From NCBI GenBank assembly GCA_003254885.1, contig QANT01005902.1, positions 1-64,000 on the forward strand: DNA of 64,000 nucleotides, in the 5' to 3' direction. The DNA comes from Purshia tridentata (lineage: Eukaryota > Streptophyta > Magnoliopsida > Rosales > Rosaceae). Of this stretch, positions 11,301 to 22,150 are shown piece by piece. The stretch's first letter is position 1, and every line of letters starts with the position of its first letter. The position numbers and the translations under genes were made by a program. A model generated the notes under the pieces. The model did no database searches and was not told the origin of the DNA. It saw only the letters and a list, made by a program, of their open reading frames with translations.

Positions 11301-12747
11301 GAACGAAAAAAATGAAACCATTGACCTTTTATCTATATTCACTTACTTCTTTTTTAAGTACTCACAAAAATCATCAAAATATTTAATATATATAAGAGCT
11401 TTATAAAATTTGCCAATTTGGGACCCGAGGCTTTTGAATCTCTGGATTTGGTTTAAGTAATTACTTGAGTTTGATAAGGTAATAAGCAAGACAAAGATAT
11501 AACACTGATGGGTCCACCATTTTTGTCTGTGCAAACTTAAAGTGTATTCCTTTATTTATCAAAATATAATGCAGATATGGTCATGAAAGAGATGTAGCAT
11601 GTGGGGGTCAGATATGCACCATGCGAGGCAAGTTGCAGAAACAGAATATTTTAATAACAGGGTTTGTGGTGTAGGTGGGGCCAAAACGGGTTATTCGGAG
11701 GTGATTTAGTTTGATAACTGAGACTTTTTACAATTAAACAACAATCCAAGCAAGGTCAGATCCTCATTGAATCTGTTAAATGACATAACAAAACCATCCG
11801 TCGACAAAAAGCCACTAAAAAAAGGTAAAAGATGCTATTATTTCTACAAAACCCTCGATGTGCATGATATGCTCAAAGGCCAATTTACCCACATAACCCT
11901 CATTTAACCTGCTGAATGCATGCTTAAGTTATACTGACTACTATGCATGAAAGGAGATATTAGTCATTAGCAAATACTTAATGGAAAGAATATTTTTTAA
12001 GAAAGCATTTTGAAGCCATAGATCTGGTAGAGCAGAAAATGGAAGGAAACAAAACAAAATTAGCATTTTGGGATTATTTGCTTGTCAGAAATCAAAATTA
12101 CCCAATTGCCATAACAGAAAAAAAAGTGCAAAGAACAAGCATTAGGACGAAAACTGAAACAACCCAGATTCAGAATCTTACTTTCTTTCAATTCCTTTGA
12201 CCAGCATTTTCTCAGCAAACAAACACAACTTAAAATAAGAAGATAAGAAAAACAGGGAAAACAGAGTATTTTACCAAGAAATGAGGAATGGTTCTCTTAG
12301 GTAATTGAACACACTGATGACCAAGTTATCGTTTGTCACAGCATCGATCTGAGGCCCTGGAAATTGCCCATTGATCAAGATCCCCTGCCATGGTTACTCC
12401 ACTAAGTCAGAAACTCCAGTCCCTTTTATTTTTTTGCAAAAGGCAAAAAGAACTTTTCTTTGTTTACAAAACCAACAAAAATTCTTGAAAGATAATAGCT
12501 TTTTGTTTCAATAAGTAAGAGAATGATTTTCTAAACACCAATGAAATAAATGAAAAGTAAAATAGAGTGATAAAGGCAGGGGAAGAAAGTAAAAAGGCAC
12601 ATGTACCTGTTGCTTAACACCAAGAGGATAAATGTCACCATAAGTGATTTTCCAAGTGAACAACCTATATGGGTCTTCACCATTAACACCAAGAACAAGA
12701 AACAGAACCAAAACAATGAAACAATAAGCAATCTTGCAGTCTCTCAT
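8322..12747 (-). CDS. SKU5-similar (SKS) monocopper-oxidase-like protein
   Basis: Secreted multicopper-oxidase-fold protein of the SKU5/SKS group, closest by recall to SKS5-type proteins. Eight exons: 12747-12607, 12384-12275, 10365-10095, 10013-9911, 9759-9414, 9295-8927, 8812-8734, 8534-8322; 543 residues, the family's usual size. A hydrophobic signal peptide precedes EDPYRLFTWKITYGDIYPLG. Three cupredoxin domains follow, with family blocks such as GILINGQFPGP, GSFFYFPSFLFHKAAGGFGG, WHIDGYSFFVVG and QQFYLRVYSPAHSWRDEYP. The copper-ligand His clusters of true ascorbate oxidases are replaced (for example WDGIQQRRNSW and NWARQYLGQQ), so oxidase activity is doubtful. The C terminus RGRHTRPL has no GPI signal. 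An in-frame ATG 30 bases upstream (12777) is an alternative start; 12747 puts the signal peptide at the N terminus. The large second intron holds a MITE. Confidence 0.93.
10605..10995. mobile_element. Tourist/PIF-Harbinger-type MITE in SKS intron 2
   Basis: The ends are inverted (left GGCTCCGTTTGGGATTG, right complement GGCTTAGTTTGGTATTG) and the element is flanked on both sides by TAA (10602-10604 and 10996-10998), the three-base target typical of PIF/Harbinger insertions. It is 391 bp, AT-rich and non-coding. It lies wholly within the intron between SKS exons 2 and 3 and leaves the splice sites intact. Confidence 0.78.
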
Positions 12748-12830
12748 TTTTCTTGTACTTTGTTCTATGAAAATCAAACTAAGCTAAAACTTGTCAAAGA
12801 ATGCCTCTATATAATGAATATAAGGTAGCG

Positions 12831-12842
12831 ATCTATATAAAG
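12831..12842 (-). promoter_or_regulatory. Candidate TATA box of the SKS gene
   Basis: On the minus strand the sequence reads CTTTATATAGAT about 85-95 bases before the start codon at 12747. This is a plausible TATA element with a short leader. A CT microsatellite lies farther upstream. Confidence 0.45.
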
Positions 12843-12881
12843 AAAGAGAAAGACTTTGGCATTGTAAGGAAAACAAATGGA

Positions 12882-12903
12882 TCTCTCTCTCTCTCTCTCT
12901 CTC
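12882..12903. repeat. CT microsatellite
   Basis: A clean (CT)n run lies in the upstream region of the SKS gene, about 140 bases before its start codon. It reads as GA on the SKS coding strand. Confidence 0.8.
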
Positions 12904-13769
12904 ACACCAAATCTAACTATGAATCTTTCTCAAACTATTTCTTAGTATGCTTGCAGAGGTCAGCTCATTATGTATGCAAGTAAGAGAACAGTAGAAGATG
13001 GCTTGTGAGCTGTCAGTGGCTTCAGTCCAGTGCGTGAAATCTAGTGCATGTGTATAATTCCAATCATGGACCTTGTGGGTCCAAAATGAAGGTGTGGGAC
13101 CTGTGGGTTTAGACTGAGAGTCCTAGCTACCCTTATTCATGGTTTTCTGATTGGGGCCATTAACTTGGTGGTAAGGGAGGAGACAGAAGTTACTGAATTA
13201 CCCCTTTCACGTGCATTTGGATTTATATATTAGTTCTGTACCTAATGCTTAGAGACAAAAACATAAGCTATTTATGGTTTAGCAGAAAAAGATTTATATT
13301 ATTTCACACTCGGATCGTTTTACAGTTTTACTCCACTTTTCTAAGTGATCTGTCACATTATAATAAATAGCCCATTTGCAGACAAGAGCAAAATTAAAAT
13401 TCTCTAGTTGTGATGATTCAGTAGCATCAGACAAATCACATGCATTTTAAAAGACAAGTCACCAATGGATTTGGAATATAATAATTTCGTCAAAGTATCG
13501 CCACGTTCACAGCATCACTATGTTAGGGAGCATAAGCAATTGTGTGAAGCTTTGAAGATTGCATTCTTATGTTATTTGAACTATGTTGATGTGGTGATAT
13601 AATCTAGAATGACTTTTCTTGTTATTATTTTAAGGGCATGAGAAAAAATTATGGACTTTGATTCTTATTATACTCTAATTCCCCTAGTAACCAACGACTA
13701 GCTGTTCTTTAACCAAATGAGCTTCAATAGCCCTTAATATGGCACTAATCATTTTCTGTATTATTACAT

Positions 13770-13776
13770 TATAAAG
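13770..13776 (+). promoter_or_regulatory. Candidate TATA box of rhamnogalacturonate lyase gene
   Basis: TATAAAG lies 43 bases before the ATG at 13819. The short distance supports this ATG as the true start and argues against a missing upstream signal-peptide exon. Confidence 0.5.
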
Positions 13777-13818
13777 AGTGAGACCAAGAAAACGTGAAGA
13801 AACCAATCAGTTTCTGCC

Positions 13819-16800
13819 ATGGCAAAGAAGAAAATGAGATTGAGAAGCCAAGGTTCTTATGTAAGTCCATGTTCCCATGCATATTTCTCTCTAACACTTT
13901 CTGTTTTTATCTCCTATATTAATATATGAGCGTTTGCATAGGTTATGCTGGATAATGGATTGGTAAAGCTTACAATTTTGAAGCCTCAAGGGTATTTAAC
14001 TGGCATTGCTTTTGGAGGAATGGACAACCTTTTAGATGTCAAGTCAAATGAATCTAGCAGAGGGTAACCTTCAAAATAAAGTATTGGACTGTATATTATC
14101 TCATCGTTGTGTTATGTTGCAATTTAAACTATATTACACAGTTAATATGGCAATACAAAACTTATGTAAGGAGATATTTAATTACTTTTGTGGGATGATT
14201 CTGACCATTTAGAATTAACAGAAGCATAGGTTCTTACAACACCCTCTTCATAAATAGGCAAGACTTTGTACATAATCTTAAACTTGAAACTCTCATCTGG
14301 ATTCATGTGCAGATATTGGGACATCAACTGGAGTTTGCCAGGAGGCCAAGACAGATACGAATTGTATGCTTTTGGTTCTGTTTTCTTTAAGTTCTTATTT
14401 TTAATTACTTGCCTTTTACTCTTACGAAAAAAGTCACACAATATTTAGTACACATTACACTGAATCAGACTTGATTCATTGTGTATTACAGACTGAAAGG
14501 AGCTGAATATAGCGTTGTCAAAAAGAGCAATGACGGCTTAGAAGTTTCTTTCAAGAATACTTATGATCCATCATCAGCTCAAGGCGCCACATTGCCACTC
14601 AGTGTGGATATAAGGTTGAACTTGAACATTAATCTTCTGGTATTCCCTTCTAGATGTTCTCAAAGTCTTGTTAAAGTTAAGGTTTTCATAATCATATGAT
14701 CGATTACACTACAGGTACATATTAAGGACTGGTGTTTCCGGCTTCTACTGCTATGCAATATATGAGCGGCCTTCTGGATGCCGTGCCATTGACCTTGCTC
14801 AGACAAGGATGGTGTTTAAGCTGCGAAGAGAGAAGTAAAATCTAGCTATTTATTTCCTGTTTGAGTTCCAAGTTAATTTTTTCTTGTTTATGTTTACATT
14901 AATTGATTGTTGTACCTTGTGAACGTGTACTAGGTTTCACTACATGGCAATAACAGATGAGAAACAAAGGATAATGCCAATGCCTGAGGATCTGCTTCCA
15001 GATAGAGGCAAACAACTAATTGTACCTGAATCAGTTTTGCTAGTAAATCCCATTAATCCGGATCTTAAAGGCGAGGTGTGTAACTGAAATTCATGTGTTG
15101 TGTGTTTATGCACAAAGCACGTATACACATTGAATTCTGACAATCAAAGGAAGTACATTAAACTCCAAAATGTGCTATTTGTATGAGACTGAATGCAGGT
15201 TGATGATAAGTATCAGTATTCAATGGACAACAAAGATGGTGGACTCCATGGATGGATAAGTTCTGGCCCCATTATAGGATTTTGGACCATCTTCCCTAGT
15301 CAGGAGTTCCGCAATGGAGGTCCTACCAAGCAAAACCTCACAGTCCACACTGGCCCAACTTGTCTTGCTGTAAATATATCACTCTAAATCTTATATATAT
15401 ATATATATGTATATATACATGTGTGTGTGTGTGTGTGTGTGTGGTAGTAATTTCCATCCAACAAAACGCAAGCAAAGCACTTAAAAGCTGCTAACTGAAG
15501 CACACAACATAGCCATTTGTATCATCAATTCATAAGTCATCCAGATACAGGATATATGTCTGAGATGCTTACTCTCATTTCAACATGTCACTTACTCAAA
15601 GAAACAAGAAGTTTGTCTTTATAATCTAATAAACTTCATTTCCAGTTGAGAATCAATTATAGTTTATGCCTATCTGGTGCAACAGATGTTTCATGGTACC
15701 CACTATATTGGAGAAGATATATTAGCTCATTTTGAAGAGGGAGAGACATGGACAAAGGTGTTTGGCCCTTTCTTTGTATACCTTAACTCAACCCCAGATG
15801 TTAAAAATGCAAACAATTTATGGATAGATGCGAAAAAACAGGTACTTATTCATTTCCTGCTTGCCGAACTATGCTTAACGTCGGTAAATCATAGTTCGTA
15901 ATAGTGAAAAAAACTAGACTTCCTTATTTGTGGTATTGAAAACCTTAAATCCAGCCTTTGCTGACTGGTTAATTTTGTACTTGGCTCATCCTAGAGGCTG
16001 TTGGAACAGACAGTGTGGCCCTATGATTTTGTCTTATCCCCCTACTATGCTGCTGCTAAAGAGCGTGGCTCAGTTTCAGGAAGATTGTTTGTCCAGGACA
16101 GGTCAGTGTTAATCAAACCCTTCCATGGCACCAATGATTCTATGTGAACTACTGTTGTTTATAAAATATTGTGTACATGACTCCAGGTATGTTTCTGGTT
16201 CTCTCATTCCTGCTAAAAATGCATATGTTGGTCTATCAGTTGCAACAACTGAAGGTTCCTGGCAAACAGAAAGCAAGGTAATTACTACCATTTGACACTG
16301 CTAAATATACATGTTTTGATCTTCCACTTTGTTCTTGGCATAACCAATCTTCAGACGTTTTATCAAATTTTTTTTTGGGTCCTCTTCATATCAGATTATA
16401 AGCTTGAAATACAAGCAGACTTCTTAAATTGACATTTGATATGCAGAAATATCAGTTTTGGGTACAAACGGATTACAATGGAAACTTCACCATCAAGAAT
16501 GTTATCTCTGGAGTCTATAGACTTCATGGCTGGATCCCTGGTTTCGTGGGTGATTACCTTGACAAAGAACAAATCACTATGTCAGCAGGTACTTTCAACA
16601 ATAGATATTTCAATGGTTGAGGAGACTTTGTCTCTTTCTCGTAGGATTGCAGTTCAAAGTCATATGGTACAGTTAACTAAACAGATCGGCTTATGGTTGA
16701 CTAGCACTCTGCACGAATTTATAATGGCACGACACAAACACAACGCAACAAGACTCCACTGCCATCATGTAATGTTATATTGTATTGGATTTTCAAAAAT

Positions 16801-18138
16801 CCTCAGGATCAGAAACACATCTTGGAAACCTTACATATGTTCCTCCAAGAGATGGTCCAACATTATGGGAGATTGGCTTCCCTGATCGGACGGCTATAGG
16901 TTACTATGTTCCTGATGTGAACCCAGTGTATGTCAACAAGCTGTTTCTTAACAGCCCTGAAAAGTAAGCGAATTTATCCCTTCCCTAAAATGGACTAAAT
17001 TGATGGGTCTTATACTCTTATTTGATGCGTGATGTTCACATTATAGGTACAGACAATATGGCTTGTGGGACAGATACACTGACGTACACCCTGAAGTTGA
17101 CCAAACTTTCACTGTAGGCGTCAGTAATCCGAAAAATGACTGGTTCTTTGCTCATGTGGACAGGTCTTTCCTTCTCTCCTTTACATTCTCAGATAACCAG
17201 ATGTATTAAAAATTCTAGCAATCTACTAAGAATGAGATCAGACATTTCTCTTTTCAGAGTCTCTCAAAGCATTTTGTCTTAGAAAATCCTTGTTTTTTCA
17301 AATATTAGAGCTTGATAATAGTAAAAAGAATTGGGATATGAATAAGTATTATTCTGGTATGAAATTTTGGATGTGCATTGATATGAATAATTTACTTTTT
17401 ACTTACAGGAGGGGGGCAGGTAACAAATATCTTCCAACAACATGGACAATCAAGTTCAACCTGAATTCTGTCACTAGTGGAACATACAAGCTGAAACTGG
17501 CCATTGCTTCAGCAACCCGCTCGGACCTTAAGGTATGGATAGCAAAATTCTAGAAAAACAAAAAACCATAAAATATTTCAGAAGCCAAAAGAAAAATGAA
17601 AGACTTAGCACCTGACTTAACAAACAGTAGTACTGCAAGTCTGCAAGTGTTTGAAACTTCTTTCTTTAGTACATTGCATTTGTGTTTATCCATTAACTCT
17701 TCTTAAGTGGTAACTAGAACTCCCAACAATTAGAACTGCATAAACAAGGTGCCCTTAAATTTACTCATCCCTTCGTTCAAGCTTTCCCTTAATTTTGTGC
17801 TGCAGGTGCATGTTAATTATATGGATATAGATCACCTGGTGTTTCAAGTGCTGAACTTGGGTATGGATAACACAGTTTGTCGACATGGAATTCATGGATT
17901 CTATCGCCTTTTTAGCGCTGATATTTCTTCATCATTGCTGGTTAAGGGGGATAACTCCATATTTCTTACACAGGCCAGGGGTGGGGATTCACTTTGTGGA
18001 GTTCTCTATGATTATGTAAGACTGGAAGCTCCAACAACTGCAGAGGATAAAAACTTGGATGAGACGGTCCTACCACGTTATCAGGTTGACGTGCTAGGGC
18101 TAACTACTCATAAGAAGCCATATATTCAAAGTTTGTAG
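13819..18138 (+). CDS. Rhamnogalacturonate lyase, polysaccharide lyase family 4
   Basis: Predicted to cleave rhamnogalacturonan I backbones of pectin by beta-elimination. Fifteen exons: 13819-13860, 13942-14063, 14313-14363, 14492-14614, 14715-14834, 14934-15075, 15199-15369, 15686-15841, 15995-16101, 16187-16277, 16447-16588, 16807-16963, 17047-17163, 17409-17532, 17806-18138; all in phase, 665 residues. Recognisable blocks are an N-terminal catalytic region (VMLDNGLVKLTILKPQG, GYWDINWSLPGGQDRYE, HGWISSGPIIGFWTIFPS), a central fibronectin-III-like region (SGRLFVQDRYVSGSLIPAKN) and a C-terminal carbohydrate-binding-like region ending near LFSADI and GDSLCGVLYDYVRLE. The N terminus is basic and hydrophilic with no visible signal peptide, which is odd for a wall enzyme although plant members of the family vary. 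It is divergently paired with the SKS gene. A TA/GT microsatellite lies in intron 7. Confidence 0.92.
15393..15443. repeat. Compound TA/GT microsatellite in rhamnogalacturonate lyase intron
   Basis: A (TA)n tract runs into about ten GT units inside the intron between exons 7 and 8. It is likely length-polymorphic and is far from the splice sites of the next exon. Confidence 0.85.
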
Positions 18139-18853
18139 TTTTCAATACACAACATGCCTGGAAATATAGACATTGTCGCACCACGTCAACCTGTTCCACT
18201 CACTGCAGAGAGCTCTGGATGAAAAACAAAATAAGGAAATCAGCGCATGACATTCGAGTAAATTGGGTTGTCTGATCAACGTTGGCTTAATGAAAACACC
18301 TCTCTATTAAAGTTGCAACGATTGTTTCTCAAAGATGTTCTTGTCGTAGCTTCATCCCATGTTAAACAAAAACCTTGTAATAAGAGCAGAATATAATCCT
18401 CTTGCTTTCATTTCTTTATATGTTGTTGAATAAAAATGTGGCATCGTTGCAACACTATTCAAGTTTTATGTATATTTTCCATCATTACCAACTTTCTAGT
18501 AGAAAAAAAACTTATATTTTCTATCTTTTTCATGAGTTTCAGTTAAGTTATGTGCCAAGCATCCTAACTCCTAAGTTACGAAGGGGGGAAATCCTTGCAA
18601 ATAAGTAAGAAAGTCAAGAATCTAAAGATACCAAACAAAATATACTAGCAAATAGCCATTCAGTTTAGCAGTTGCATCTTTAGTGTACTAATTCATCCAC
18701 AAAATATAAAGGGAACCGCCTTCCGCCTTATATGTCATATGTGCTCTATATTCAAAAACCATGCAAAGCATGCATGACAGGACCGCCAGTTCGTCACAAA
18801 AGATACAATGATGTTCAAGGATAAACTCTTCCATTTACTTCACCAAACTGACA
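18139..18853. other. Convergent 3' interval
   Basis: The interval separates two genes that converge. The first 300 or so bases are likely the 3' untranslated region of the lyase gene, with an AATAAA-like word near 18428. The right end is probably the 3' untranslated region of the TDP2-like gene on the other strand. No other gene is seen. Confidence 0.55.
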
Positions 18854-21065
18854 TTACTTGCTACAGATTGTCAAAAGCAAGCCATAATGATCACTAGGCA
18901 AAACAGGGAGCTCCAGCTTCTTGATCTCCTGTCTCACTTTCTTTTCCTTGATATACGATATACCTGGTATTTCATCCATCCCAATCATTTCAATTTTGCT
19001 AATCTTGAAATCACGCAGGCTACAAAAGAATCGATCCAGTCGCTTCTGCAGAGTACGGTTACCAGACAACATCTTGTTAGACTTGGTATCATACGTCCAT
19101 CCATTTTCTCCTGGTCTTAACTCTGCCCAAGCATCAATCCATCCATCAGGTAAAGGAACCTGACCATCCAACTTGTCATCCCAGTTCATGTCACCACCAA
19201 AAATCACATTTTGGTTCTTATTTAAAAAGTTGAGGGCCTCCTTTGCCTGATCCACACGTTCCTTGCTGTACATCTGATTCCACATTGGAGGGGCAGGGCA
19301 AGGACTCTCGAGATGGCTTGTGGCAACAACCAAATGTTTGTCTTTCTGGACTTCAACTTCAGCAACACAAAGTTCTCTCCCCATTCCAGAGTTTTGAAAG
19401 GGTTTACAGCTGAAGGATTTCACTCGCAATTTGCTTAACTACATATTCATGCATCTGTCAGATTATATCAAGTTTACTAAAAAAGAACTTCAACTCATTA
19501 AATAAGCAAAAGACTTGTATCAAACAGCAAGACAACAATAAGACAACCAAGATACTCATAGAAAAGCACATACAATGCGTTGGCACATGAAAATAAAGCC
19601 CAATACAAGATATCAAACTTTCACCTGCATGCAAAAGTATACTTCTGAATTTGCCATCTGAACTGAAACTGAGCATTGATACGTTTTCCACCAGTTAGAT
19701 TGTCGAAAGATGTCATATATATTTGGGGTAACCTCCTGCACGAAAAAGCAGCCATCAGATCAAGGTTATGAAAAAGGCTAAATCTACTGATCTTTCCATT
19801 GAAGAGGATGAGGAAACCTGAAAGCAAATGAGATCCGGGCAATGCTGTTGGATAAGGTCACCAAGAGCTTTCATTCTCTTGTGCAATTCTAGGTCTTCTC
19901 GGAACCAAACATTGTAACTTAATATTTTCAATGTATTCAAACCCATGCCTGAAGAGCCAGAACTGCTGCCCTCTGCATATATTTAACTAATTCATAGTAA
20001 GAAACCACATGTGATTTACAGAGTACATACCAAGAATAATTTATGAAATGAAAAACAGAAAACTCAACTACAGCATCTTCCAATTCCAAGAGAGGCATAT
20101 GAAGTAGAAAGCTAATAATCAGTTGCTTGTAACTCCTGCCAAATGATGACTTCTGAATTCACCTAAAATTTTCTCTAAAGGCCTCATTGGAGCACATAAA
20201 CTCAGGCTTGTAGTTATCAATCACAACATGCAACTTTACTTTATATTTAATAATTTTTATCAAATGCAATAGCAATGCTGACAAAAATGAAATGTTCACA
20301 GTAGCATAACAACACTCGTTTTCTCAGTAGTATAGAACACTCGTTCCAGCTATTCACAGAATAAACACCCCAATAAAAATTGCACAACAACCCATGTATA
20401 TTCACTAACAAAGCAAGATTGCGAAAAGAATGGTAACCAATTGAAAAAAGTCCACATCTTTACCATTTAAAGCAAGAAACAAATCAGACACAATAAAAAC
20501 ACAAACCCAGATTAAAGAATCGAAACGAACCCGATACAGTCATCCCTTTTTCGGACGCCTTGACCCTTTTAAACACATTGGAATTAGCAGAATCCTGGTG
20601 AACCTCAACTGGGTCTTGAACCCTCTTCTTACTACAACGCTGCAATGGCAAGAAAACAGAGCCCACCGCAGAATCAAGGTCTCCATCATCAAATCCAGTA
20701 TCAGTTAGATCCTCGAAACTCGACAGGGACGAGATTGGAGCCCTAGTGTCGCAGACTTCACAGTTGGAGCGCTTGTATGGGTTCAAGAAAGTGCAGGCCT
20801 TGCATGACCATTTTGGGGTAGAAGAAGATGGTGGCGATGGAGGTGGTGATGATGTTGATGGCGATAAGCAGATTTGGCACGTGGCTTTATGAGATGGGGT
20901 TGCTGGGGGGTTGAGAAAGGTGCATTTTCTGCAGGCCCAAGACATTGGTACGGTCGGCGTGTCACGGGTTTTTCTAGGGTTTATTGTGTGGTGGTGAAGA
21001 TGAAGAAGACGGCTTGGGAAAGTTAATGAAGGTGTTAAAGTTAACAGATTTGTGGCCATTAGCAT
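18854..21065 (-). CDS. Tyrosyl-DNA phosphodiesterase 2-like protein with two RanBP2 zinc fingers
   Basis: Endonuclease/exonuclease/phosphatase-fold enzyme of the TDP2 type, expected to remove 5'-tyrosyl adducts left by topoisomerase II. Four exons: 21065-20531, 19972-19818, 19735-19625, 19438-18854; 461 residues from the first ATG. Two RanBP2-type fingers (WACRKCTFLNPP..CQIC and WSCKACTFLNPY..CEVC) lie at about residues 43-67 and 87-107. The catalytic core shows the family motifs: SYNVW, ICFQEV, FGGDMNWDD and the terminal LPSDHYG. The start is uncertain: an ATG at 21059 or at 20945 (directly before SWACRKC) would also work. The first 40 residues are Ser/Thr/His-rich with few acids and could act as a targeting peptide when the upstream ATG is used. 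An acceptor in which TAG is followed by TTA was chosen for exon 4 because it restores LSKLRVKSF. Confidence 0.9.
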
Positions 21066-21352
21066 TTGGAAAGCATTGTTGCAGTTCCTCTCACCATTGG
21101 GAAGCCTAAACGAAAACCCAGTTTTGAAAATTTTGCGCTTTTTGGCCTCTTGTGAAATTCTCGTTGCTCTGTTTTTTCTTCTACTAAATACACAAAGAAT
21201 CCAAAACGACGCAGATCATGAAGTCGTTCAATTTTGACCGCCGGCTGGAGTAAATTAACGCGGTCATAAATTTACAATCTAATTGCAGGAGCACTGTTGA
21301 CTTATTGTAACTCTGAGTACAAATAAAAAATTAAACTAATATAATAACGTCT

Positions 21353-21357
21353 GCGGG

Positions 21358-21400
<43 letters not shown>

Positions 21401-21425
21401 GCGTGTTCGATCCACGCTCACCGCA
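21353..21425 (+). tRNA. tRNA-Phe (GAA)
   Basis: A full 73-base cloverleaf without intron can be folded. Box A is TAGCTCAGTTGG and box B is GTTCGATCC. The anticodon loop is CTGAAGA, giving anticodon GAA. The acceptor stem GCGGGGA/TCACCGC has one G-A mismatch at the fifth pair, and the discriminator base is A. As I recall, the same sequence is found in wheat and lupin tRNA-Phe. A T-rich run starting four bases later can stop polymerase III. It lies between the TDP2-like and GH17 genes. Confidence 0.97.
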
Positions 21426-22150
21426 ATCTATTTTTATTTCATTTTTGTTTTTAAAAAAGGATGAAATGAATTTTTTTTGCATGGATGAAATGAAGTACGT
21501 GTGTATCAGTCGTGTTAGCCTTTAATGCATATTTTCAAGTGTTGAAGATCAATCAATCATAGGAAGTGTTATTTGGCAGGTCTTCAATCCTGTTCCAATT
21601 ATTTCCAGAATCATGATATATACAATTAGATCAGTGTTCTAATTACTTGAACTTTTGGTATCTGGTGTAGACAAAAAGATATTTCAGTGGCTCCACAACC
21701 CATTAAGGTCAGAAATCATAGCCATGGTTATGGAGAAAGTAGGATAGCTTTATTATCACTTAATAATCAATTCATTTTCAACACAGATGGTGGGAAGAAT
21801 TACGAATGTATAATAAGTCCAACTTTTTCTTCCCCTTTTCCCCTGCTTTTTCTTTTTGCTTTTGTTGATTACATCAATAATGACTTAGTGAGAGGATTTT
21901 TTAACTTCTCCAAGAATGTTTAAACAAATTAAACAAAAGGACTGCTCAGAAACAAACTTCCTCATAGTCAAATGTAATCGCTCTTTACTTACTCCTTACT
22001 CCATTTTGGAGATGGCAGTTTTCCTCATTCTAGACAAAAGGATAATCAGCAGTAGACTACTACCAAATAAAGCACCCCTATGCAATTTACTGATTATCAA
22101 CATATTCAAAACATAGTAATACATTTCTAAAGAATTTTTTTATTTCTACC
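21426..22150. other. Intergenic between tRNA-Phe and GH17 3' end
   Basis: About 725 bases of AT-rich DNA with no supportable gene. The rightmost part is expected to hold the 3' untranslated region of the minus-strand glucanase gene. Confidence 0.55.

Larger units (their letters stand above)
12748..13818. other. Divergent promoter region between SKS and rhamnogalacturonate lyase genes
   Basis: The 1,071 bases between the two start codons include a CT microsatellite (about 12882-12903), TATA-like elements on both sides and otherwise AT-rich DNA. No gene is visible. Elements active in both directions are possible because the two genes are head to head. Confidence 0.6.
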
